A program made the position numbers and the translations under genes. Below, in pieces: positions 16,336 to 25,190 of a stretch of DNA of 41,988 nt (position 1 is the first letter of the stretch; every line of letters starts with the position of its first letter). The notes under the pieces are model-generated. The model was given only the letters and a program-made list of their open reading frames with translations, was not told where the DNA came from and ran no database searches. Source of the DNA: Bacteroidales bacterium UBA4621 (GTDB taxonomy: Bacteria; Bacteroidota; Bacteroidia; Bacteroidales; Paludibacteraceae). The stretch covers positions 1 through 41,988 of the forward strand of contig DGIN01000042.1 in NCBI GenBank assembly GCA_002387325.1, in the 5' to 3' direction.

Positions 16336-17160
16336 ATGCAAAAAATTCTACCGATACTATTCTCGTTGTGTCTACTGACAACGTGTACCGAAAAGGCAAC
16401 AACACTTACCATCCTCCATACCAACGACACCCATTCGCAAGTGGAACCGAAAGCCGACGGACGGGGGGGGTATGCCCGCCGTATGGGACTTATAAACAAG
16501 GAACGCAAGCAAGACCCGAACCTGCTTCTGGTGGATGCCGGCGATTTCAGTCAGGGGACACCCTATTTCAATTTCTATCACGGGCGGGTGGAAATAGATG
16601 CTCTCAACCGGATGGGCTACGATGCGGTTGCGCTCGGTAATCATGAGTTTGACTATGGAGTGGACACTCTGGCGCAAGTGCTGAAACAAGCGCATTTCCC
16701 CATTGTCTGTGCCAACTATGATGTAAAAGGTACCCCTTTGGAAGGAATAGTCAAACCTTATACCATCATACATAACGGCGGACTGAAGATTGGGGTCTTT
16801 GGCTTGGGCGTCCAACCCAAAGGACTCATTGCGGACAAGAATTTTGCACCGATAGTCTATAACCCGCCCTATCCAGTTGCACAAGATATGGCAACTATGC
16901 TGCGGCACGAAAAAAAATGCGATGTGGTCGTTTGTCTGAGCCATCTGGGCACTTATCCCGCTACCGAACAGGACTATTGCGATGCGGAGATGGCTGCCGA
17001 GACACGCAATATAGATGTAATCATCGGCGGGCATACCCACAAAGTGTACGACAACTTGCGTATCCGCAATCTGGATGGAATAGACATCCCCGTGGTGCAG
17101 ATGGGGAAAAGCGGCGTGAACATCGGGAAAATAGTGCTTACTCTGCAACCGGAAAACTGA
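16336..17160 (+). CDS. 5'-nucleotidase-like metallophosphatase lipoprotein
   Basis: 274 residues with a lipoprotein signal (lipobox LTTC, Cys17) and a calcineurin-like metallophosphatase domain of the UshA/5'-nucleotidase type. The metal ligands appear in order: HTNDTH (28-33), VDAGDFSQG (D70), LGNHEFDYG (N102, H103), LSHLG and GGHTH. The protein stops after this domain and lacks the substrate-specificity C-terminal domain of UshA. In other Bacteroidales such split forms occur beside a second gene coding for the C-terminal half; none is adjacent here. It probably removes phosphate from nucleotides or related esters in the periplasm. It follows mutL by 66 bases and may be co-transcribed. Confidence 0.88.
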   Translation: MQKILPILFSLCLLTTCTEKATTLTILHTNDTHSQVEPKADGRGGYARRMGLINKERKQDPNLLLVDAGDFSQGTPYFNFYHGRVEIDALNRMGYDAVALGNHEFDYGVDTLAQVLKQAHFPIVCANYDVKGTPLEGIVKPYTIIHNGGLKIGVFGLGVQPKGLIADKNFAPIVYNPPYPVAQDMATMLRHEKKCDVVVCLSHLGTYPATEQDYCDAEMAAETRNIDVIIGGHTHKVYDNLRIRNLDGIDIPVVQMGKSGVNIGKIVLTLQPEN

Positions 17161-17183
17161 TTTGCAACAAAAAGCGATACCCG

Positions 17184-17215
17184 TTTGCGGTTTTGGAAAA
17201 AAAGCAGTAACTTTG
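17184..17215 (+). promoter_or_regulatory. Promoter of the 58-residue membrane protein and probably parC
   Basis: TTTG at 17184-17187, 20 bases, TAACTTTG at 17208-17215. The start codon at 17245 follows a leader of about 25 bases. Confidence 0.8.
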
Positions 17216-17244
17216 CAAGCAAATAGCAGAAAATAAATAATACA

Positions 17245-17421
17245 ATGTTATATATGAAAGCATTTCTTAAATACTTAGGCGTCATCTTGTTGCTGATAGG
17301 CGTGGTTTTCTTTGTGGTATATCAGTTTGCCGTACAACACAACTGGCTGCTCGTTTGCGGTTTGACTTTTGAGGTTATCGGTATTCTGACCTACATCATC
17401 GTTAATAAGCACATAGACTGA
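17245..17421 (+). CDS. Small two-helix membrane protein (58 residues)
   Basis: A short gene easily missed by length filters. It encodes 58 residues starting MLYMKAFLKYLGV, with two hydrophobic segments (GVILLLIGVVFFVVYQF and WLLVCGLTFEVIGILTYIIV) and a short polar turn (AVQHN) between them. The start is ATG at 17245; ATG at 17254 is an alternative. A textbook promoter ends 30 bases upstream, which strongly supports a real gene. It is followed by 120 bases and then parC. Similar tiny membrane proteins are common in Bacteroidetes, but I recognise no named family. Confidence 0.75.
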   Translation: MLYMKAFLKYLGVILLLIGVVFFVVYQFAVQHNWLLVCGLTFEVIGILTYIIVNKHID

Positions 17422-17541
17422 TGACTCTATGCCTGCAATATCAGGATTGCAGGTACATAAATACTGCCTGTCCTCAGACTGCCCGTCGAGGATAGGATTT
17501 ATCGTATATATAATATCGGGCAAAGCGAAAGACACAAAGAT

Positions 17542-20373
17542 ATGAAAGACGACGAATTGGAGGGCAGAGAAAACGCCAACAGCAGGGAAGAAACAGGGAA
17601 ACCACAGGGAAAGACGGCAGAGGAAATACCTGATACAGCGGCAGAAGAAACCTATAAGGATACAACTACGGAAAGCGAAGAGGCACAAACCGCTCCGCAG
17701 GCTCATTCTACCTACAAACCGGAGTCTTTCAACGACGCTGTCAAGTACCACCTGACCGGAATGTACCAAGACTGGTTTCTGGACTATGCTTCGTATGTTA
17801 TTTTGGAGCGTGCCGTACCGGCTCTTGAGGACGGACTGAAACCCGTGCAACGACGTATCCTACATGCCATGAAATGTGTGGACGACGGAAAAATGAACAA
17901 GGTGGCAAACATTGTCGGGCAGACAATGCAGTATCACCCGCACGGCGATGCCAGTATCGGGGACGCATTGGTGCAACTCGGACAGAAAGACCTGCTGATT
18001 GATTGTCAAGGTAACTGGGGTAATATTCTGACAGGGGACGGGGCGGCAGCACCGCGATATATAGAAGCACGGTTGAGCAAGTTTGCACTCGAAGCGGTAT
18101 TCAACCCAAAGACCACCCACTGGATGCTTTCCTATGACGGACGCAAGAAAGAACCCGTACATCTTCCAATAAAGTTCCCGTTGCTGTTGGCGCAAGGTGT
18201 GGAGGGCATTGCCGTAGGTTTGAACTCCAAGATTCTTCCGCATAATTTCTGCGAACTGTGCGATGCCTCCTTGGCATACTTGCGCGGTGAGGAGTTCCAA
18301 TTGTATCCGGATTTCCCTACCGGTGGCGAGATAGATGTCAGCAGATACAATGACGGAGAGCGCGGCGGTGTTATCAAGATACGTGCCAAAATACAAAAAG
18401 CAGACGACAACAAAACGCTGATTATTACAGAGATACCTTTCGGAACAACCACCTCGAAGATTATCGAGACCATTCTGCGTGCCAACCAGAAAGGGAAAAT
18501 CAAGGTGCGCAAAGTGGACGATTTTACTGCCGAGAGTGCGCGTATCGTCGTGCAGTTGGCACCGGGTAGTTCGTCGGACAAGGCGATTGATGCTCTGTAT
18601 GCTTTTACCGACTGCGAAATCAACATTTCGCCTAACTGCTGCGTGATTGAAAACAAGAAACCTATTTTCACCAATGTGGGCAACCTCCTGCGAATATCTA
18701 CGGAAAACACAAAGTCGCTGCTCAAATGGGAATTGGAGATAGAAAAAGCCGAACTCGAAGAACGCTATTTCTACACCTCGTTGGAGAAAATCTTTATCGA
18801 AAACCGCATATATAAGGAGTCCGGCTATGAGACTGCCCCCAACAAGGAGAAACTGATTGCTTTCGTGGACAAAGCCCTCACACCGTGGAAAACGCAACTC
18901 ATTCGCGAGGTACGAACCGAGGATATAGAGAAACTCTTTGATATACGAATGATCCGTATCACCAAGTTCGACTCGAAAAAAGCGGATGAACTGATGCGCG
19001 ACCTCGACCGGAAAATCAAAGAAACGGTTAAGCATTTGAATCATTTGACAGACTATACGATCACTTGGTTCGAATCGCTTAAGCAGAAATACGGTGCCAA
19101 CTACCCACGTCGCACTGAGGTGCGCAACTTTGCCAATATCAATGTAAAAACAGTGGTGGAGGCCAACGAAAAACTCTATATCAACCGCGAAGAAGGTTTT
19201 ATCGGTACCGGGTTGAAAAAAGACGAATTCCTCTGCAACTGCTCGGATATTGACGATGTTATCGTCTTCCACAAAGACGGTAAATTCAAGGTTATGCGCG
19301 TGGCGGAAAAACTCTTTATCGGCACGGATATCTTGCATATCGCCATCTTCAAGCGCAACGACGACCGCACGGTATATAATGTGGTCTATCGCGACGGCAA
19401 GGGGGGCGTCTATTATATGAAACGTTTCAACGTGTTGGGCGTTTCGCGCGACAAGGAATACGACATCACACAAGGCAAACCGGGATCGAAAATTATCTAC
19501 TTCACCGCCAACCCCAATGGCGAAGCGGAGGTCATACGGGTAACACTCAAACCTGCCCTCCACCTCAAAAAGATGGAGGTGTGCAAAGACCTGAGCGAAC
19601 TGGCTGTCAAGAGCCGGTCTGCACGTGGCAATGTGCTGACCAAGTATGAGGTCAAATCGATTACACTCAAGCAAAAGGGACATTCCACACTCGGCGGACG
19701 GAAAGTATGGTTCGACCCCGATGTGCTGCGTATCAACTATGATGCACAAGGCAACTATCTCGGTGAGTTCTGGGACGAAGATCGTATCCTCGTCATTACC
19801 ACCACGGGCGACTACTATCTTACTACGTTCGAACTGACCGCCCATTTCGACCAGAACATACTGCGGATTGAGAAATTCAATCCCGAAAAAATATGGTCGC
19901 TGGCACTATGGAACGCCGATCAGAAATACTACTATGCAAAGCGTTTCTCTCTGGCAGACGATGCCGGCTTTAAGCCGCAGAGCATGTTGGGCGACAACAA
20001 AGATTCGCATATCGTGCTGCTCTCCGATCGTGAGGATGCCATATTCCGCATAGTCTTTGCGGACGAAAACCGCGAACCGATGGATATTGTCATGGCGGAC
20101 TTTATCGATGCCAAGTCGCCTAAGGCAAAAGGCAAACGCCTGACTACCCTCGATGTGGCAAAGATAGAGGATATTACTCCCGAACCCGAAGAAAATCCGG
20201 TGGAAGAACCTGCGGAAGCGGCAACCAACGAAAATCCTGCGAAAAAAAACGGCAGTGATACGATAACCGCAGAAGTGGAAGGAGTACCGTTTACCATTAC
20301 CAACGAACAGACTGCCGATACGCAACTTGATCACAAAGAATCGCCCGAAGACGACCAGTTAAGCCTGTTTTGA
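17542..20373 (+). CDS. parC: DNA topoisomerase IV subunit A
   Basis: A 943-residue type IIA topoisomerase subunit that cuts and rejoins DNA for decatenation. The breakage domain begins at about 70 (GMYQDWFLDYASYVILER, DGLKPVQRR, HPHGDASIGDALV) and the catalytic Tyr173 is in AAPRYIEARL. The C-terminal beta-pinwheel region follows from about 540, without a GyrA box. The sequence is of the Bacteroidetes ParC/TopoIV type rather than GyrA. Residues 1-55 form an acidic, Glu/Thr-rich extension, and the end (after about 870) is also acidic and low-complexity. The ATG at 17542 was chosen as the first in frame. parE is not in the window. Confidence 0.93.
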   Translation: MKDDELEGRENANSREETGKPQGKTAEEIPDTAAEETYKDTTTESEEAQTAPQAHSTYKPESFNDAVKYHLTGMYQDWFLDYASYVILERAVPALEDGLKPVQRRILHAMKCVDDGKMNKVANIVGQTMQYHPHGDASIGDALVQLGQKDLLIDCQGNWGNILTGDGAAAPRYIEARLSKFALEAVFNPKTTHWMLSYDGRKKEPVHLPIKFPLLLAQGVEGIAVGLNSKILPHNFCELCDASLAYLRGEEFQLYPDFPTGGEIDVSRYNDGERGGVIKIRAKIQKADDNKTLIITEIPFGTTTSKIIETILRANQKGKIKVRKVDDFTAESARIVVQLAPGSSSDKAIDALYAFTDCEINISPNCCVIENKKPIFTNVGNLLRISTENTKSLLKWELEIEKAELEERYFYTSLEKIFIENRIYKESGYETAPNKEKLIAFVDKALTPWKTQLIREVRTEDIEKLFDIRMIRITKFDSKKADELMRDLDRKIKETVKHLNHLTDYTITWFESLKQKYGANYPRRTEVRNFANINVKTVVEANEKLYINREEGFIGTGLKKDEFLCNCSDIDDVIVFHKDGKFKVMRVAEKLFIGTDILHIAIFKRNDDRTVYNVVYRDGKGGVYYMKRFNVLGVSRDKEYDITQGKPGSKIIYFTANPNGEAEVIRVTLKPALHLKKMEVCKDLSELAVKSRSARGNVLTKYEVKSITLKQKGHSTLGGRKVWFDPDVLRINYDAQGNYLGEFWDEDRILVITTTGDYYLTTFELTAHFDQNILRIEKFNPEKIWSLALWNADQKYYYAKRFSLADDAGFKPQSMLGDNKDSHIVLLSDREDAIFRIVFADENREPMDIVMADFIDAKSPKAKGKRLTTLDVAKIEDITPEPEENPVEEPAEAATNENPAKKNGSDTITAEVEGVPFTITNEQTADTQLDHKESPEDDQLSLF

Positions 20374-20412
20374 TGGAAAAATGCACTGAAAGACAAAAAA
20401 ATAGCAAAAACA

Positions 20413-20444
20413 TTTGGCTATGTCAAAAAAAAGCAGTACTTTTG
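20413..20444 (+). promoter_or_regulatory. Promoter of the tRNA-Phe/tRNA-Cys operon
   Basis: TTTG at 20413-20416, 20 bases, TACTTTTG at 20437-20444. The tRNA-Phe begins 58 bases later. Confidence 0.8.
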
Positions 20445-20502
20445 CACTCGCTTTTCGCCGATAGACCCAACCAATAAGGGTGAGAACCAAAGAAAAGCGC
20501 AA

Positions 20503-20575
20503 GGTACCTTAGCTCAGGTGGTAGAGCAATGGACTGAAAATCCATGTGTCCTTGGTTCAACTCCAAGAGGTACCA
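20503..20575 (+). tRNA. tRNA-Phe (GAA)
   Basis: A 73-base cloverleaf. Acceptor arms GGTACCT and AGGTACC pair fully, the anticodon loop is CTGAAAA (anticodon GAA), and the T-loop is TTCAACT. The discriminator is A at 20575 and the 3' CCA is not encoded. It is co-transcribed with tRNA-Cys 19 bases downstream. Confidence 0.97.
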
Positions 20576-20594
20576 CAACAGAAGTAGTGTTAAT

Positions 20595-20665
20595 GGTCGG
20601 TTGCCCGAGTGGTTAGGGACCGGTCTGCAAAACCGGGGACAGCGGTTCGAATCTGCTACCGACCT
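20595..20665 (+). tRNA. tRNA-Cys (GCA)
   Basis: A 71-base cloverleaf. Acceptor arms GGTCGGT and ACCGACC pair fully, the anticodon loop is CTGCAAA (anticodon GCA), and the T-loop is TTCGAAT. The discriminator is U, as expected for Cys, and CCA follows directly at 20666-20668, unlike tRNA-Phe. Confidence 0.97.
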
Positions 20666-20671
20666 CCACAT

Positions 20672-20699
20672 GCACCGTCGTTTTGGCGGTGCTTTTTTG
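20672..20699 (+). terminator. Terminator of the tRNA operon
   Basis: GCACCG (20672-20677) pairs with CGGTGC (20687-20692), followed by a T6 tract. Confidence 0.85.
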
Positions 20700-20772
20700 T
20701 TTTTAGGAAACTACAAAATATAGGTAATCTATGTAATATAGAACAACTATACTACAACAATTAGAAAACACA

Positions 20773-22206
20773 ATGGAAAACGAGATTATAGAGGATATTA
20801 CCCGGCAGGAGTACAAATACGGCTTCACAACCAATATCGAGACCGATGTGCTTTCGCGAGGGCTGAGCGAAGAGGTCATCCGCACTATTTCCAAGAAGAA
20901 AGGCGAACCCGAATGGTTGTTGGACTTCCGCCTGAAAGCCTACCGCAAGTGGCTGACAATGGAGATGCCTACGTGGGCGCACCTTGATATACCCGAAATC
21001 GATTTCCAATCCATCTCCTACTACGCAGCCCCGAAGGCGCACTCCGAAGAGAAGAAAGATATTGACCCCGAAGTGATGAAAACCTTTGACAAACTCGGTA
21101 TCCCGTTGGAGGAACGTGCGGCTTTGGCGGGCAATATGGCGGTAGATGCCGTGATGGACTCTGTCTCAGTGAAAACCACGTTCCGCGATACGCTCGCGGA
21201 AAAAGGCATTATCTTCTGTTCCATCTCGGAAGCGGTGCGCGAACACGAAGACTTGGTCAGAGAATACCTCGGAAGCGTGGTGCCATACAGTGACAATTTC
21301 TATGCCGCACTCAACTCGGCGGTGTTTTCCGATGGCTCGTTCGTCTATATCCCAAAAGGCGTGCGCTGCCCGATGGAACTGAGTACGTATTTCCGTATCA
21401 ATGCGAGCAACACGGGGCAGTTTGAACGCACGCTGCTCATTGCCGACGAGGGAGCGTACCTCAGTTATCTGGAGGGCTGTACCGCCCCGATGCGTGACGA
21501 GAACCAGTTGCACGCCGCTATCGTCGAGATTGTGGTGCGCAAGGATGCGGAAGTGAAATACTCCACTGTGCAGAACTGGTATCCGGGCGACAAGGACGGA
21601 AAGGGCGGAATCTATAACTTTGTAACCAAACGCGGTATCACATACGAGAACGCCCGCTTGAGTTGGACGCAGGTGGAGACGGGATCGGCTATCACGTGGA
21701 AGTACCCGAGTTGTATCCTCAAAGGCGACAACTCGTCTGCCGAATTCTATTCGGTAGCCGTAACCAACAACTACCAGCAGGCAGACACAGGTACCAAGAT
21801 GATACATCTCGGCAGGAACACCCGCTCGCGCATTATCAGCAAAGGTATCAGCGCGGGGCATAGCCAGAACTCGTACCGCGGGTTGGTCAAGGTAGTAGCC
21901 AAAGCGGAGAACGCCCGCAACTACAGTCAGTGCGACAGCCTGCTGCTTGGCGACAAATGCGGTGCGCACACCTTCCCCGATATGCAGATCTGCAACCCCA
22001 CCGCCATGGTGGAACACGAGGCAACCACCAGCAAAATCAACGAAGACCAACTCTTCTACTGTCAGCAGCGCGGAATCGGACTGGAAGATGCGGTAGGACT
22101 GATTATCAACGGATATGCCAAAGAAGTGATGGACAAATTGCCAATGGAGTTCGCCGTCGAAGCGCAAAAACTGCTGCAAGTGTCCCTCGAAGGCACCGTT
22201 GGATAA
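20773..22206 (+). CDS. sufB: Fe-S cluster assembly scaffold SufB
   Basis: A 477-residue SufB of the SufBCD complex, which builds Fe-S clusters in the cytoplasm. The N-terminal helical part (YKYGFTTNIETDVLSRGLSE) leads to the right-handed beta-helix core with VPYSDNFYAALNSAVFSDGS, FRINASNTGQFERTLL, EGCTAPM, NTRSRIISKGISAG and SYRGLVKV. Length is normal. Usually sufB is followed by sufC, sufD and sufS; here the next gene is htpG on the other strand and a terminator comes 29 bases after sufB, so the rest of the pathway must lie elsewhere. A MIP18-family protein that may act in the same pathway is at 40.3 kb. No clear promoter was found between the tRNA terminator and the start. Confidence 0.96.
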   Translation: MENEIIEDITRQEYKYGFTTNIETDVLSRGLSEEVIRTISKKKGEPEWLLDFRLKAYRKWLTMEMPTWAHLDIPEIDFQSISYYAAPKAHSEEKKDIDPEVMKTFDKLGIPLEERAALAGNMAVDAVMDSVSVKTTFRDTLAEKGIIFCSISEAVREHEDLVREYLGSVVPYSDNFYAALNSAVFSDGSFVYIPKGVRCPMELSTYFRINASNTGQFERTLLIADEGAYLSYLEGCTAPMRDENQLHAAIVEIVVRKDAEVKYSTVQNWYPGDKDGKGGIYNFVTKRGITYENARLSWTQVETGSAITWKYPSCILKGDNSSAEFYSVAVTNNYQQADTGTKMIHLGRNTRSRIISKGISAGHSQNSYRGLVKVVAKAENARNYSQCDSLLLGDKCGAHTFPDMQICNPTAMVEHEATTSKINEDQLFYCQQRGIGLEDAVGLIINGYAKEVMDKLPMEFAVEAQKLLQVSLEGTVG

Positions 22207-22234
22207 TAGAAAAGCAGAAAAAAGCAGATACAGA

Positions 22235-22270
22235 AAAAAGAGAGCGGGGAAAAATCCCCGCTCTCTTTTT
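22235..22270. terminator. Bidirectional terminator between sufB and htpG
   Basis: A 15-bp perfect stem (22235-22249 with 22256-22270) with A- and T-tract ends and a 6-base loop, suited to both converging genes. Confidence 0.95.
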
Positions 22271-22284
22271 ATAATTGTACATTG

Positions 22285-24363
22285 TTACAGCATTTCAACG
22301 CTTCGTTTGACAAACTTAGCCAATGCCTCACCCTTCAGCAAACCGCTTGCCAACAGGGCTATATCAATCAACTGATGTACTTTCTCGTCCCCCGCAGCAT
22401 GTTTGGCATAGACATCTTTCAGTTGCTGGCGCAAAGCACCCACCTCCTTGGTCAGGTTGGTAACCGCATCTTTCTCCTCTTGGGTCAGATCAGCCTCTTT
22501 CTTGTCTTTCTGTGCGGCACGCAGGGCGTTCTCCTCTTTCTCTTTGGCGGCAATCTGCTCGTTGAGAGGTTTGACCTCCTCGGCGCAAGCGGATACCAAT
22601 TCGTTCATCAAATCCGTTACCTTGCTGTTGGCGGTATTCACCACCATATTGTATTGATCGGGCATCTGTCCGTAGAACGACATCCCCTGCTGGTGAGCCG
22701 ACATCTCCTTCATACGGCGCATAAACTCGTTCTGGGTCAGGAACACAGGCAGCGCATCAGCAGACACCGATTCGAAACTGACCACAAAGTTGGTCTTCTC
22801 GCCTTTCGGCAACTGGCTCTCGAAACTGTAACGGAGTGCATCCTCCTGCTCTCCCGTCAGCGTTACCACTTTCTTGTCCTCTTTCAGAATCAGGTTCTCT
22901 ATCACATCGGAGTCCACACGCACGAAACGAACAGTGCCTTTCGTCTCCTCGCCGTCGCCCATACTCTTCTGCTCCAATTGTGACATAGCGTGTACGTCCA
23001 ATTCGCCGTCCATCAGCAGCACGTCATACCCTTTCTCTTTCGCCCGCTCGATATACGAGTAAGATGCATCGGGGGCTTGGGTGTAGAGCAGAATCAAATC
23101 GCCGTTCTTGTCCGTCTGATTGTCTTTTACTTTGGCTTTGTACTCGTCAAAAGTGAAATACTTGCCATCAAGGTTCTTCAACAGCGCAAATCCGATGGCC
23201 TTGTCGTAGAATTTATCATCGGTCAGCATACCGAACTGAATAAACATCTTCACATCGTCCCACTTCTTTTCGAAATCCTCGCGGTTGTTTTTGAACAATT
23301 CTGCCAATTTGTCAGCCACTTTCTTCGTGATATATCCGCTGATCTTCTTTACGTTGTTGTCGCTCTGCAAGTAACTGCGGCTCACATTCAGCGGTATGTC
23401 CGGCGAGTCAATCACACCATGCAACAGCGTCAGATACTGAGGCACTATATTCTCCACCTCGTCCGTAACATACACTTGGTTGCAATACAACTGTATCTTG
23501 TTGCGGTGTACGTCCAGATTGTTCTTTATCTTTGGGAAGTAAAGAATACCCGTCAGGTGGAACGGATAATCCACGTTCAGATGGATATGGAAAAGCGGTT
23601 CGTCCAGCTGGTTCGGGTAGAGTTCGTGGTAGAACTTATCATAGTCCTCATCGGTCAAATCCGACGGCTTGCGCATCCACGCAGGGTTCACATCGTTGAT
23701 GATGTTGTCCTCGTCCGTCTCTACCTGCTTGCCGTCTTTCCACTCTTTCTTCTTGCCGAATGCAATCTCCACCGGCAGAAACTTGCAGTATTTCTTCAGC
23801 AAACCCTCTATCGTAGCGTCTTCCAGATACTGCTTGAACTCATCGCTGATATGCAGCACGATGTCCGTTCCGCGATCGGCTTTGATAGTATCCTCCATCG
23901 TGTATTCCGGCGTTCCGTCGCAACTCCAGTGAACGGCATTGCTGTCCTCTTTGTACGACTGCGAGAAAATCTCTACCTTGTCCGCTACCATAAACGCACT
24001 GTAGAAACCCAATCCGAAATGACCGATAATAGCCTCCGCTTTGTCTTTGTATTTGTTGACAAACTCCTCCGCACCCGAGAATGCTATCTGGTTGATGTAC
24101 TTGTCCACCTCTTCGGCGGTCATACCGATACCGTGGTCGCGGACGGTCAAAGTATGTTTGTCTTTGTCTATCAGTACACGTACACGCGTATCGCCCAAAT
24201 CACCCTTGAACTCGCCTACGCTCGACAGTGTCTTCAGTTTCTGCGTCGCATCCACGGCATTCGAAATCAACTCACGCAAAAAAATCTCGTGATCGCTGTA
24301 CAAGAATTTCTTTATAACGGGGAAAATGTTGGTTGAAGTAACCCCTATATTGCCTTTGCTCAT
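22285..24363 (-). CDS. htpG: Molecular chaperone HtpG (Hsp90)
   Basis: A 692-residue bacterial Hsp90. The N-terminal GHKL ATP-binding domain shows LRELISNAVDATQK (Asn35), RDHGIGM and GHFGLGFYSAFMVADKV. The middle domain has LYCNQVYVTDE, LNVSRSYLQ and the C-terminal dimerisation part ends about AKFVKRSVEML. An insertion of charged, coiled-coil character (about residues 590-660, KEEADLTQEEKD-like) is typical of Bacteroidetes HtpG. It helps fold and stabilise client proteins, especially under stress. The ATG at 24363 gives the standard start. A clear -33/-7 promoter was not found upstream, so it may use another sigma factor or a degenerate site. Confidence 0.97.
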   Translation of the reverse strand: MSKGNIGVTSTNIFPVIKKFLYSDHEIFLRELISNAVDATQKLKTLSSVGEFKGDLGDTRVRVLIDKDKHTLTVRDHGIGMTAEEVDKYINQIAFSGAEEFVNKYKDKAEAIIGHFGLGFYSAFMVADKVEIFSQSYKEDSNAVHWSCDGTPEYTMEDTIKADRGTDIVLHISDEFKQYLEDATIEGLLKKYCKFLPVEIAFGKKKEWKDGKQVETDEDNIINDVNPAWMRKPSDLTDEDYDKFYHELYPNQLDEPLFHIHLNVDYPFHLTGILYFPKIKNNLDVHRNKIQLYCNQVYVTDEVENIVPQYLTLLHGVIDSPDIPLNVSRSYLQSDNNVKKISGYITKKVADKLAELFKNNREDFEKKWDDVKMFIQFGMLTDDKFYDKAIGFALLKNLDGKYFTFDEYKAKVKDNQTDKNGDLILLYTQAPDASYSYIERAKEKGYDVLLMDGELDVHAMSQLEQKSMGDGEETKGTVRFVRVDSDVIENLILKEDKKVVTLTGEQEDALRYSFESQLPKGEKTNFVVSFESVSADALPVFLTQNEFMRRMKEMSAHQQGMSFYGQMPDQYNMVVNTANSKVTDLMNELVSACAEEVKPLNEQIAAKEKEENALRAAQKDKKEADLTQEEKDAVTNLTKEVGALRQQLKDVYAKHAAGDEKVHQLIDIALLASGLLKGEALAKFVKRSVEML

Positions 24364-24368
24364 ATTAT

Positions 24369-24496
24369 TATGGTTTTTAAGTTAATACTGTTATTTGAAT
24401 ACGCTTAAGTAAGTCAACTCGCTGCCGGCTATTGTCCTTAAACCGGCAAAAACTATGGTTTGTCTTATAAATCAATGCTATGGTTTTTAAGTTAAT
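24369..24496 (+). repeat. 18-base direct repeat upstream of htpG
   Basis: TATGGTTTTTAAGTTAAT occurs at 24369-24386 and again at 24479-24496, 110 bases apart. The segment between holds a small GCCGG/CCGGC hairpin. This may be a local duplication of the htpG upstream region. Confidence 0.7.
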
Positions 24497-24633
24497 CCAC
24501 TTGTTTCGTATTCCTTGTTTCTCATCGGACTGCCTGACTGCTCTCAACAGCCCGTCTCTTACAATTCAAAAAGTTTGCCAAAACAGTCCCCCTGCCATTT
24601 TGGCAGAAACCACCACCTGTTTTCCCCTCGCCC

Positions 24634-24706
24634 ACTATACAATACAACCACCATACAAATACAAATACAAATACAAATACAAATACACTATACAATACAA
24701 CCACCA
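24634..24706 (+). repeat. ATACAA hexamer microsatellite flanked by 20-base direct repeats
   Basis: Five exact ATACAA units and one variant run from 24653 to 24688. The 20-base word ACTATACAATACAACCACCA lies on each side (24634-24653 and 24687-24706). This looks like slippage or recombination and could vary in length between strains. Confidence 0.9.
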
Positions 24707-24783
24707 ACCACAATCGGCAACACCACAATCAGCGTTTATCCGGAAGTTGGCACCTATCTTCCGCCGGGGATGCGGACGCCATT

Positions 24784-24871
24784 CCGGGGACGCGGACGCC
24801 CTCGTCCGCGGTCGGTTTGGCACAAACCGCATGACTATGTTGTGCTTATGGAAACGACGCGTCTCGCGTCG
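24784..24871 (+). repeat. Three-hairpin intergenic element, copy B
   Basis: Three hairpins in a row: CGCGGACG/CGTCCGCG (24791-24798 with 24803-24810), CGGTTTG/CAAACCG (24813-24819 with 24823-24829) and CGACGCG/CGCGTCG (24855-24861 with 24865-24871). It is the complete inverse match of 1-88. A partial duplication of its left end lies at 24763-24780. On its right GTTAAGCATAAACAAC is repeated at 24871 and 24908, the second time beside a decayed form of hairpin 3. Confidence 0.9.
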
Positions 24872-25190
24872 TTAAGCATAAACAACATCCTGTATGGAAA
24901 CCGCGTTGTTAAGCATAAACAACTGTATGGAAAATAGCATCACGCCACACGTATTCCTTCAAATCATACTCAATATGCTATTATTTTGATGCAATTGCCT
25001 AACCCCTGATTGTTATAATGCTATCGGCTGTTGCCCTCTTATATTGAACTTATTTGGTTTCATTTTTCGTGTATTTGTTTCCAAGCAACGCTACACGACA
25101 TTTCCCGGCAAAACGCTGCCCGGCAAGCAAAAACAGTCCGACAAACACAAACCACCTCTTTTTTTACATTCTATTAACATATCTTTTCCA

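Noticed and set aside
17860..19845. 661-codon open frame opposite parC
   Set aside because: It is the antisense of a well conserved topoisomerase gene and its product has no recognisable family.
22990..24336. 448-codon open frame opposite htpG
   Set aside because: It lies wholly within htpG and has a composition expected of an antisense frame.
24480..24875. 131-codon open frame with a YKYKYK stretch
   Set aside because: The repeated residues come from the ATACAA microsatellite and the rest from the three-hairpin repeat; no start signal or domain is present.
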